This document shows positions 1 through 6,400 of a stretch of DNA of 22,104 bases, piece by piece. The stretch spans positions 1 through 22,104 of the forward strand of contig AWNV01000034.1 of the NCBI GenBank assembly GCA_000493965.1. The letters run 5' to 3'. Both the position numbers and the translations under genes were made by a program. Within the stretch, counting starts at the first letter, position 1, and each line of letters opens with the position of its first letter. This DNA comes from Candidatus Aminicenans sakinawicola JGI OTU-1 (GTDB taxonomy: Bacteria; Acidobacteriota; Aminicenantia; Aminicenantales; Aminicenantaceae). The notes under the pieces are model-generated. The model did not search any database and was not told the DNA's origin. It was given only the letters and a program-made list of their open reading frames with translations.

Positions 1-72
1 AAGGACCACAACTTCATGCGCTGTGCCTTGCATCTGCAGCAACCTCGACTCGTTAATAATCCAGGTTAAATA
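1..72 (-). repeat. Intergenic repeat copy A, cut by window edge
   Basis: The reverse complement of this stretch matches 13724-13795 at 69 of 72 positions, so the two copies are inverted relative to each other. The match ends sharply on the AT-rich side next to the OPT promoter. On the other side it is cut off by the window start, so the true length is unknown. No ORF lies in it. The copy holds most of one hairpin seen in copy B (arms ATGC/GCAT here, ATGCG/CGCAT in copy B). Confidence 0.85.
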
Positions 73-91
73 GTCTTAGTGCTTTTTTTCC

Positions 92-120
92 TTGATTTTT
101 ATCCATTGGAAATATATATT
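92..120 (+). promoter_or_regulatory. Sigma-70-type promoter of the OPT gene
   Basis: TTGATT at 92-97 and TATATT at 115-120 are separated by exactly 17 bases. This predicts a transcription start near 127 and a leader of about 32 bases. The same -10 hexamer and spacing recur before acnB and trmH. Confidence 0.6.
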
Positions 121-132
121 CAATAAAAAATC

Positions 133-153
133 AGGTTAATCAACCTAAGGAGG
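133..153 (+). promoter_or_regulatory. Leader hairpin abutting the OPT ribosome binding site
   Basis: AGGTT (133-137) and AACCT (142-146) form a 5-bp stem with a 4-base loop. It is followed directly by the Shine-Dalgarno sequence AAGGAGG (147-153), with the ATG at 159. The hairpin could influence ribosome access, but it is short and its function is inferred only from position. Confidence 0.3.
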
Positions 154-158
154 TAAGT

Positions 159-2150
159 ATGAGTGATAAATCCTTCAAACCTTATGTTTCACCCGAACAA
201 TCAATGAAGGAAATCTCTTTCAAGGCGATTTTCCTGGGAATAATCATGGCGATTATTCTCGGTGCTGCAAATGCCTATATTGGACTTCTTGTTGGAATGA
301 CAGTAGCGGCAACCTTTCCGGCAGCAGTCATTGCAATGGCTGTTCTCAAGCCTTTTAAGGGAACTGTTTTAGAGGAAAATCTGGCTCGAACAACAGGAGC
401 TGTTGGAGAAGCTCTGGCTGCTGGAGCAATTTTTACTATCCCGGCTTTTCTTATGACCGGAGTTTGGACAAAATTCGATGTTTTCAAATCTTCTCTTCTC
501 ATGCTTGTAGGAGGAGTTCTTGGAGTATTTCTAATTATCCTCATCAGACGTACACTCGTTGAAGACGCTGATCTTCCTTTTCCCGAAAGTGTAGCTTGTG
601 CAGAGATGGTTAAGACAGGCCAGAAAGCAGGCTCTAATGCAAAATATATGTTTTGGGCCATGGGCTTAGGTGGATTGATCGAATTTTTCACCAGCGAAAA
701 CGGCGTGCAAGTGATAAAGCCTTACGTTCGGTCTGTATTCAAAATCCCTGGTTTATCACGCATTTCTTTTCTAAATTCAGAAAACAATTTAATTCACAAA
801 TCTGCTGAATCTATAAAAGGAAGAATGTTTATAGAATCACCGGCAGCCAATGCAGCCATGACCGGTGTAGGCTATATTATTGGGCCAAAATTAGCAGCCC
901 TCACCTTTTCTGGAGGGGTTCTTGGATGGCTTTTCCTCATGCCATTCATGCTTTTTATAAGCGGAGATTTAGGAAACATTGTTTCCAAATTTAATGGAAG
1001 TTGGACTGATATGGCCATTTCAGCTTACAATGCTCAGATCAAGCCAATAGCGGTTGGAGCAATGCTTGTCGGAGCATTTTATACACTCTTTAAAATGAGA
1101 AAGAGTCTTATCACGGGAATCGGCCGTTCAATTTCAGATGTTAAAAAGACAAAAGGTGAGAACGTAACAGAAATACCTAGAACCGACAAAGACCTGCCTT
1201 TCCCAACAATAATCATTTCAATAGTTGCAATGATAATCCCCATGATTTTTCTCTACAACATGTTTACTCACAATATCGGATCTTCCCTAGTTTCAGCACT
1301 TGTAATGATAGTCATGGGACTCCTTTTTGCCGCTGTGGCTGGTTATCTAGTCGGTATCATTGGCTCTTCCTCCAATCCCATTTCCGGGCTGACACTGACT
1401 ACTCTCCTGATTGCAGCCCTTATGATGGTTCTTCTCGGACAAACAGGAAAATCCGGGATAGCAGCTGTACTAGGAGTAGCTGCTGTTGTCTGCTGCGTAG
1501 CGGGTGTTGCAGGTGATATGATTCAAGACTGGAAAGTCGGGCATATCCTTGGCGGCACACCATGGCGCATGCAAATAGGTGGACTCATCGGTGTTGTGGC
1601 AGCCGCATTAACATTAACATTCTCCCTTCAGCTTTTGCACAACACAATGAGAATAGGAAGCGATGCCCTTCCTGCTCCCCAAGCTGGTTTAATGGCAACA
1701 ATGGCTCAGGGTATAGTAGGCGGTGAAATGGCCTGGCCTCTGGTCATTGCTGGAATGCTTTTAGCATTAGCTCTAATCCTTATCGGGTCTCCTTCTCCAA
1801 TGCTCATTGCTGTAGGAATGTACCTTCCATTCCGTGCCACATCATGCCTTTTCTTCGGAGGAGTTATTAAATATTTCCTAGAGAGCAGAGCGAACAAAAA
1901 AAATCCCACAGCAAAAGGAAAAGAAACCCTGCAAAGCATAGGCCTTCTTCTTGCTTCAGGGCTTATAGCAGGTCAGGCAATTCTTGGGATCATTACTGCA
2001 GCCCTTAAAGGAGCAAAAGTCACTATGCCAAAATCCTTGAATAATCCCTGGCTGGCATTGATAATATTTTTTATTCTTGGATTTATCCTTATATATTTCC
2101 CATATAAAAAGATGATCGATTCAGGAGAACACGAAAAAGCAACAGATTAA
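159..2150 (+). CDS. OPT-family oligopeptide transporter
   Basis: A 663-residue polytopic inner-membrane protein of the OPT superfamily, which moves small peptides or metal-chelate ligands by secondary transport. The exact substrate cannot be read from sequence. Hydrophobic segments run through the whole length. Family-typical stretches include NAYIGLLVGMTVAATFP (about residues 38-54), the EENLARTTGAVGEALAAG block (about 72-90), LPFPESVACAEMVKTG, GSSSNPISGLTLTTLL, DMIQDWKVGHILGGTPW and LPAPQAGLMATMAQG. The start has a perfect AAGGAGG and a good promoter. A PqqD-like gene starts 13 bases after the stop, so the two are probably co-transcribed. Length is normal for prokaryotic OPT proteins, and no truncation or frameshift is seen. 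Confidence 0.93.
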   Translation: MSDKSFKPYVSPEQSMKEISFKAIFLGIIMAIILGAANAYIGLLVGMTVAATFPAAVIAMAVLKPFKGTVLEENLARTTGAVGEALAAGAIFTIPAFLMTGVWTKFDVFKSSLLMLVGGVLGVFLIILIRRTLVEDADLPFPESVACAEMVKTGQKAGSNAKYMFWAMGLGGLIEFFTSENGVQVIKPYVRSVFKIPGLSRISFLNSENNLIHKSAESIKGRMFIESPAANAAMTGVGYIIGPKLAALTFSGGVLGWLFLMPFMLFISGDLGNIVSKFNGSWTDMAISAYNAQIKPIAVGAMLVGAFYTLFKMRKSLITGIGRSISDVKKTKGENVTEIPRTDKDLPFPTIIISIVAMIIPMIFLYNMFTHNIGSSLVSALVMIVMGLLFAAVAGYLVGIIGSSSNPISGLTLTTLLIAALMMVLLGQTGKSGIAAVLGVAAVVCCVAGVAGDMIQDWKVGHILGGTPWRMQIGGLIGVVAAALTLTFSLQLLHNTMRIGSDALPAPQAGLMATMAQGIVGGEMAWPLVIAGMLLALALILIGSPSPMLIAVGMYLPFRATSCLFFGGVIKYFLESRANKKNPTAKGKETLQSIGLLLASGLIAGQAILGIITAALKGAKVTMPKSLNNPWLALIIFFILGFILIYFPYKKMIDSGEHEKATD

Positions 2151-2163
2151 ATACAACCTAATT

Positions 2164-2520
2164 GTGAAGAAAAAAATAGAGGCAGAAAAAGAAATAAACC
2201 TTCTAGACCTAATTCCCGTCCGGTGTGTTGACTGGAAAAAAAATGAGGAAGGGTTAGTCATTCTATTAAAACCGAAATTCAAGAGTACTTTTTCAAGGAA
2301 ATACATTATCCCTCATCTCAAAAGACCTTTTTACAAGGTAAAACTCGATGCTATCGGCAGCTTTATCTGGGAAAACCTGAACGATACAAATACAGTCCAA
2401 GAGATTGCAAAATTCATGCAGGACAAATTTGGAGAAAAAGTAAAGCCTCTTTATGACAGGCTATCGATATTTCTCCAGCACTTAGAAAAAAATAAATTTA
2501 TCAAGTATAAAGGATTATAA
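2164..2520 (+). CDS. PqqD-like small protein
   Basis: A 118-residue soluble protein whose second half (about 58-115) resembles the PqqD fold: LDAIGSFIWENLND, then TVQEIAKFMQDKFG, then a helix with LSIFLQHLEKNKFI. In peptide-modifying pathways this winged-helix fold binds a precursor peptide and delivers it to a radical-SAM enzyme. Neither a precursor nor a radical-SAM gene is visible here, so that role is not shown. The first 55 residues are lysine-rich, are not part of the domain, and include PHLKRPFYKVKLD at the junction. The start is GTG with no obvious Shine-Dalgarno, 13 bases after the OPT stop. Translational coupling to the transporter is therefore likely. Fold assignment is good; function is unknown. 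Confidence 0.75.
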   Translation: MKKKIEAEKEINLLDLIPVRCVDWKKNEEGLVILLKPKFKSTFSRKYIIPHLKRPFYKVKLDAIGSFIWENLNDTNTVQEIAKFMQDKFGEKVKPLYDRLSIFLQHLEKNKFIKYKGL

Positions 2521-2527
2521 CCTGCAG

Positions 2528-2547
2528 TTAGATATTTATCTAATTTT
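2528..2547 (+). terminator. Weak AT-rich terminator candidate after OPT-PqqD
   Basis: TTAGATA (2528-2534) and TATCTAA (2537-2543) can pair, with TTTT following at 2544-2547. The stem is almost all A-T and its loop is only two bases, so termination would be weak. Position 7 bases after the PqqD stop is the main support. Confidence 0.3.
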
Positions 2548-2581
2548 ATCATTTTTCATAACCTACAGTTATAAAATACTT

Positions 2582-2809
2582 AAACTGTTTTTAACTTAAG
2601 TTCCCACAATTTGGAGGTTGAGCGGGCACGGTTCTTCTACTGAAAGGAGAATAGAGCGAAGCCGGAAAGTAAGCTGAATTTGACTCGCTGGGGCAAATCC
2701 TGCGTGTTTTAGAAGCAGCTGACCTGATACTAATCTCCAGTAGGCAGTAAAAAAACATCAGGCAAATTTTTACTCCCCAAGTAAGTAATGAGAATAAAAT
2801 TGGGTGAAC
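2582..2809 (+). ncRNA. Candidate structured RNA before def (family unknown)
   Basis: The gene-free stretch 2521-2870 is unusually rich in pairing. A 10-of-12 outer pairing joins 2601-2612 with 2797-2808. GGAGGTT (2613-2619) can pair with AATCTCC (2732-2738). AGCGGG (2621-2626) pairs with CTCGCT (2684-2689). Nested hairpins lie at 2629-2664, 2635-2651 and 2700-2718. A separate 8-bp stem joins AGTAAAAA (2746-2753) with TTTTTACT (2767-2774). The AATCTCC strand is also the loop of a competing hairpin (2723-2747), so two exclusive folds are possible. A possible promoter, TTATCA (2546-2551)-18-TATAAA (2570-2575), precedes it. Motifs of RNase P, SRP RNA, tmRNA, TPP, cobalamin and glycine elements were looked for and not found. 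It could be an independent small RNA, a 6S-like RNA or a leader of def. Confidence 0.4.
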
Positions 2810-2815
2810 TACTAG

Positions 2816-2844
2816 TTTTCAATTCTTTACGTAAATGATATATT
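2816..2844 (+). promoter_or_regulatory. Candidate def-fmt promoter
   Basis: TTTTCA (2816-2821) and TATATT (2839-2844) are separated by 17 bases. The predicted start near 2851 gives a leader of about 20 bases holding GGAGAG just before the TTG start of def. The -10 box is identical to others in the window, while the -35 box is weaker. Confidence 0.45.
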
Positions 2845-2870
2845 ATTTTAGAATATAAAAGGAGAGAGAA

Positions 2871-3398
2871 TTGCTACAAAAAGATATGTCCGTTCTTCAA
2901 ATCATGCTATACGGGAATCCTATTCTCACTCAGAAATCAAAAGAAATACAAAATATCGATGAAGATATTGTAAGTTTTGCTCAATATATGGTTTGCACAA
3001 TGCACAAAGCTCCTGGAATAGGACTTGCTGCTCCTCAAGTTAACCGTGGCATACGGCTCATAACTGTTGACCTTTCTGTAGGAGAAAACAGTAAGGATCT
3101 TATTATTCTATTGAATCCAGAAATATTCCTCCCCAAAGGAAAGAATGTTTTGGAGGAAAGCTGCCTCTCCATTCCTGGTATCAGTGAAAAGGTCATCAGA
3201 CCTTCCACTGTTCATGTTAAAGGGATTGACCTTAAAGGCGAAGAAAAAATCATAGAAGCTGAAGGTCTTCTTGCTAGAATCTTCTGCCACGAAATTGACC
3301 ACCTGGATGGAAAGTTATTCATAGACTATCTCTCACCCCTTAAAAAAAGCCTAATTAGGAAAAAATTAAAAAAAACAATGGAAGAAGCCAGGTCCTGA
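2871..3398 (+). CDS. def: Peptide deformylase
   Basis: Removes the formyl group from the N-terminal methionine of new proteins in the cytoplasm, using a bound metal (usually Fe2+). All three family motifs are visible in the 175 residues: motif I GIGLAAPQ (49-56), motif II ESCLS with metal ligand C98, and motif III HEIDH with H140, E141 and H144. The usual glycine of EGCLS is serine here, a known variant. The TTG start is chosen because GGAGAG lies 4 bases upstream. The first ATG (2886) is too far from that site, and using it would drop five residues. The gene overlaps fmt by one base (TGATG), the classic def-fmt pairing, which keeps the two opposing activities in balance. Confidence 0.95.
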   Translation: MLQKDMSVLQIMLYGNPILTQKSKEIQNIDEDIVSFAQYMVCTMHKAPGIGLAAPQVNRGIRLITVDLSVGENSKDLIILLNPEIFLPKGKNVLEESCLSIPGISEKVIRPSTVHVKGIDLKGEEKIIEAEGLLARIFCHEIDHLDGKLFIDYLSPLKKSLIRKKLKKTMEEARS

Positions 3399-4336
3399 TG
3401 AAAATCGTTTTCTTTGGCAGCCCCACATCAGCTCTCCCGGCTCTTAACAAAATACTGGATGCAGGAAATTGCATAAATCTTATAATTACCCAGCCAGACA
3501 GGCCTTCAGGAAGAGGGAAGAAACTTGCCATCTCCCCAGTAAAAAAATTTGCCCTTGACCAGGATATCCCAATCTATCAGCCTGAAAAAATCCGAAAAAA
3601 CCCAATCATACTGGAAAAAATAAAGGCCGCCTCTCCGGACCTCAATATTGTAGTCGCATACGGCCAGATCATTCCAAGCTCAATAATTTATCTCCCCAAA
3701 TATGATTCTATCAATGTACATTTCTCTCTTCTTCCGAAATACAGAGGTGCTTCTCCTGTACATTGGGCTATCTTAAATGGTGATAAAAAGACTGGTATAA
3801 CTATTTTCAAAATAAACGAAAAAATGGATGAGGGAGATATTTTATCCCAGGAAGAAGTTGACATCTTTCCCTATGAAAGCGCAGTGGACCTTGAAGCCCG
3901 TCTGGCACTGATCGGCGCAGAACTTTTAGTTAAAACCATAACCCGAATTGACAAAATTAAACCTCGAAAACAGGACCAATCTCTTTCTACATATGCTCCA
4001 CTTCTTAAAAAAGAGGATGGAAAAATTAACTGGAAAAAAGATTCAGCCTCAATAGAAAGGCAGGTAAAAGCATTTAATCCATGGCCGTCAACATACACAT
4101 TCCTTGAAGAAAAACGTATTAAAATCTTGCAAGGAAAAAGCACTGACAAAAAAGCTTCACCCGGTTCCCCAGGTGAAATCTTAAAAATAAATAAAGAAGG
4201 CCTAGAGGTTTGTTGTGGGGACGGAAATTCCTTCCTTATAGAAATTCTTCAACCTGAAAATAAAAAAGAAATGAATGCTTATTCGTTTTCTCTTGGGACA
4301 AAAATAAAACCAGGTGATAAGTTTAACATCTCTTAG
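3398..4336 (+). CDS. fmt: Methionyl-tRNA formyltransferase
   Basis: Transfers a formyl group from 10-formyltetrahydrofolate to initiator Met-tRNA. The protein has 312 residues, a normal length. The N-terminal catalytic domain carries N106 and H108 in NVHFSLLPKYRGASP, and D144 in MDEGDIL. These match the catalytic Asn-His-Asp trio of the E. coli enzyme at the same numbers. The C-terminal tRNA-binding domain (about 205-310) has the usual INW and FNPWPST stretches. The ATG overlaps the def stop codon by one base. Its stop codon overlaps the stop of the convergent M23 peptidase gene by three of its bases (4-base end overlap overall), so the two transcripts must have complementary 3' ends. Confidence 0.96.
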   Translation: MKIVFFGSPTSALPALNKILDAGNCINLIITQPDRPSGRGKKLAISPVKKFALDQDIPIYQPEKIRKNPIILEKIKAASPDLNIVVAYGQIIPSSIIYLPKYDSINVHFSLLPKYRGASPVHWAILNGDKKTGITIFKINEKMDEGDILSQEEVDIFPYESAVDLEARLALIGAELLVKTITRIDKIKPRKQDQSLSTYAPLLKKEDGKINWKKDSASIERQVKAFNPWPSTYTFLEEKRIKILQGKSTDKKASPGSPGEILKINKEGLEVCCGDGNSFLIEILQPENKKEMNAYSFSLGTKIKPGDKFNIS

Positions 4337-5226
4337 TCGTCCAGGATGTAATACCAAGGATTAACACGTTTCCCGTTTAGCCGGACTTCATAGTGAACAT
4401 GGGGACTCGTGGCTTTACCTGTTTTACCAACCAATCCGATAGTATCCCCTCTCTTTACTCTCTGACCAGGCTTAACCAAATACTTATTCAAATGGCAGTA
4501 AACGGTTGTATAACCTGTTCTTGGATGGTTTATTTTAATAGTTTTCCCTCCGATTTTTTCGGTTTTTGTTTGAAATACCACACCATCCGCCGTCGTAATA
4601 ACGGGATTCCCATATTGAGTTGCAATGTCAATTCCCCAGTGAAAAGCTCGTTTACCTGTAAAAGGGTCATCTCTCATACCAAATGAAGAAGTTATCCACC
4701 CTTTTGTTGGCTTAATACTTGGAGTTGCATTCAGTTCCAACTTTTGATTTTCGAAAAAATTAACCAGTGTATTAAGATTATTTCCAATGCCTTCGGCTTT
4801 TACATTTATGTTTTGTAAGCGGCTAAAATCTAAATCTCCTGAATTACTCAAAACAGGCATTTCCTCGCTGCTTCCTCCTCCAATTCCTGGTTCTCCGCTT
4901 AAAACTTCCTCAGATTTCAGCCCTGCCATTATGTTCAGCCTTTTACGGTACTGGTCAAAATTCTTAATGGTAGCTTCCAGGTTGTTTACTGACTCTTCAT
5001 ATCCGGCAATAGTCTTTTTCTGTTGAGCATTCTCTTCGCATAATTGCTTGTATTTGCTGCGTGTACCATTCATGCAAAAGTAATCAACCAGAAATACAAC
5101 AATGACAACAAATAGAAGCCCGGCAACTGCTGCTGTTATCTTGATGTTTTTTTTGGAAAGAGAAATAGTTTTGGACTTTCCTTTATGGTGAGGGATAATA
5201 ATCAGTGATAAGAACTTCTTTGCCAC
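4333..5226 (-). CDS. Membrane-anchored M23 (LytM-type) peptidase
   Basis: A probable cell-wall endopeptidase that cuts peptide cross-bridges of peptidoglycan in the periplasm. Of 297 residues, a basic N-terminus is followed by one membrane segment (about 29-50). Next come a coiled-coil-like stretch (about 55-95), a Gly/Ser-rich linker, and the LytM domain (about 175-297). The zinc ligands are all present: H196 and D200 in HWGID, and H278 in HVH (276-278), with the conserved YCHL strand between. An active enzyme is therefore expected, unlike degenerate EnvC/NlpD-type activators. The start is GTG with AAGGA upstream. It is last in the acnB-SDR-EF-like run and converges on fmt with overlapping stop codons. 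No functional link to those metabolic genes is evident. Confidence 0.9.
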   Translation of the reverse strand: MAKKFLSLIIIPHHKGKSKTISLSKKNIKITAAVAGLLFVVIVVFLVDYFCMNGTRSKYKQLCEENAQQKKTIAGYEESVNNLEATIKNFDQYRKRLNIMAGLKSEEVLSGEPGIGGGSSEEMPVLSNSGDLDFSRLQNINVKAEGIGNNLNTLVNFFENQKLELNATPSIKPTKGWITSSFGMRDDPFTGKRAFHWGIDIATQYGNPVITTADGVVFQTKTEKIGGKTIKINHPRTGYTTVYCHLNKYLVKPGQRVKRGDTIGLVGKTGKATSPHVHYEVRLNGKRVNPWYYILDD

Positions 5227-5297
5227 AATCTATTCCTTGCTTATCATATTTAAAAGAAATTCAATGTCAAGTAATTTATTCATATAGATAAGGTCAT

Positions 5298-5555
5298 CTA
5301 ATCCTCTGTAACCTTAAAAACTAAATCATTCTCTCGTACAGCACTTTCTACCTTAATCCCAGCCGGAACTCCTGCTTTAATCAAATCAACAGGAGCGTAT
5401 TCTATCTGCATTGACCCTATCCTCTGGTGAAAATCCGTCGTGTGGCCTTTTATGTGGATTACATCCCCAATTTTTAATGTTCCCTTTGATAGTATCAGGA
5501 TTCCAACATTAATCTTAGAAAAAAAGTGAGTAATTTTCCCAATTTCTTCTTCCAT
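5298..5555 (-). CDS. Mini EF-Tu domain-2-like protein
   Basis: An 85-residue protein that looks like the beta-barrel domain 2 of translational GTPases, standing alone with no GTPase domain. Evidence is the pattern IGKITHFF..INVGILILS, then LKIGDVIHIKG, then an IGSMQIE strand, then AGVPAGIKV ending in DLVFKV. The KGHTTDF segment is characteristic of this small stand-alone family, usually labelled translation elongation factor-like. Its biochemical role is not established. A longer reading would begin at 5579, but AAAGGAGG lies 5 bases before the ATG at 5555, so the shorter start is preferred. It sits 64 bases after the SDR gene and 71 bases before the M23 gene in the same direction. Confidence 0.8.
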   Translation of the reverse strand: MEEEIGKITHFFSKINVGILILSKGTLKIGDVIHIKGHTTDFHQRIGSMQIEYAPVDLIKAGVPAGIKVESAVRENDLVFKVTED

Positions 5556-5619
5556 TTTGGCCTCCTTTTTACGTTTCAATCTAAAACTATCAAAATCTAA
5601 AGCATTTCACAAGCTTGTA

Positions 5620-6378
5620 TTAATCACAAAGCACAGAACCGCCGTTTATATTTAGAACCTCGCCAGTGATATGCTGAGCCAGATCCGAAGCCAGGAAAAG
5701 GATCGGCCCTGCGATATCCTCAGGCGAAGGAATCCTTTTTAATGGAATACTATCCTTAACCTTTCTTTTTAAATCCACATCTCTAAAAGTTTCAGCACAC
5801 ATATCCGTATCCACCCAACCCGGAGCAACACAATTTACTCTTATCCCGTAAGATGCGAGTTCAGCAGCAAGAGATTTTGTAAGTGATATTATAGCCCCTT
5901 TACTCGCAGCATAATGAGAATGGAATGCCTCTCCCCTTACTCCGGCGGTAGATGAAACATTGATAATCCAACCTTTCTTTTTCTCTTTCATAAAAGGAAC
6001 AACTGCATTACAGGAATAAAATACGCCATCAAGATTAACCCTCATCGTCTCTTTCCACACTTCTTCATCCATATTTCCCATCTTTCCATAAGTCCATATT
6101 CCAGCGTTATTAACCAAAATATCAATGCATCCCCATTTTTCTATGATTTTATTTACCATCAAACATACCTCTTCTCTTCGAGATATTTCGGTTTCAAAGA
6201 CAAGACATCTCTTTCCTATTTTCTCCACTCTTTCCCTGAGAGTCTCTGCTGCTTCTTTATGTCTTATATAACTTATTGCAATATCACATCCTGCCCTGGC
6301 AAACAATAAGGCTGTCTCGCGGCCGATTCCTCTTGATCCCCCTGTTATTAAAGCTGTTTTTCCGTTCAAATTAATCAT
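5620..6378 (-). CDS. Short-chain dehydrogenase/reductase (FabG-like)
   Basis: A 252-residue classical SDR, a cytoplasmic NAD(P)-dependent oxidoreductase with a Rossmann fold. Visible elements are TGGSRGIG (12-19) for cofactor binding, NNAG (90-93), and the catalytic set N115, S143, Y156 and K160 in the order and spacing of classical SDRs. The C-terminus has the usual GEVLNINGG. Best matches in memory are 3-oxoacyl-ACP reductases, but FabG-type sequences cover many substrates and no other fatty-acid gene is near. It starts 22 bases after acnB stops, behind a GAGGG site, so it is probably expressed with acnB. A role on a citrate-related or branched hydroxy acid is possible but unproven. Confidence 0.88.
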   Translation of the reverse strand: MINLNGKTALITGGSRGIGRETALLFARAGCDIAISYIRHKEAAETLRERVEKIGKRCLVFETEISRREEVCLMVNKIIEKWGCIDILVNNAGIWTYGKMGNMDEEVWKETMRVNLDGVFYSCNAVVPFMKEKKKGWIINVSSTAGVRGEAFHSHYAASKGAIISLTKSLAAELASYGIRVNCVAPGWVDTDMCAETFRDVDLKRKVKDSIPLKRIPSPEDIAGPILFLASDLAQHITGEVLNINGGSVLCD

Positions 6379-6400
6379 TAAAATCCCTCATTGCTCTACC

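Noticed and set aside
2720..2730. GACCTGAT suggested a TPP riboswitch
   Set aside because: The CTGAGA and GATAATACC-type core boxes are absent, and def is not a thiamine gene.
5556..5579. Longer N-terminus for the EF-Tu-like gene
   Set aside because: The extra eight codons include the ribosome site AAAGGAGG itself, so the inner ATG is the better start.
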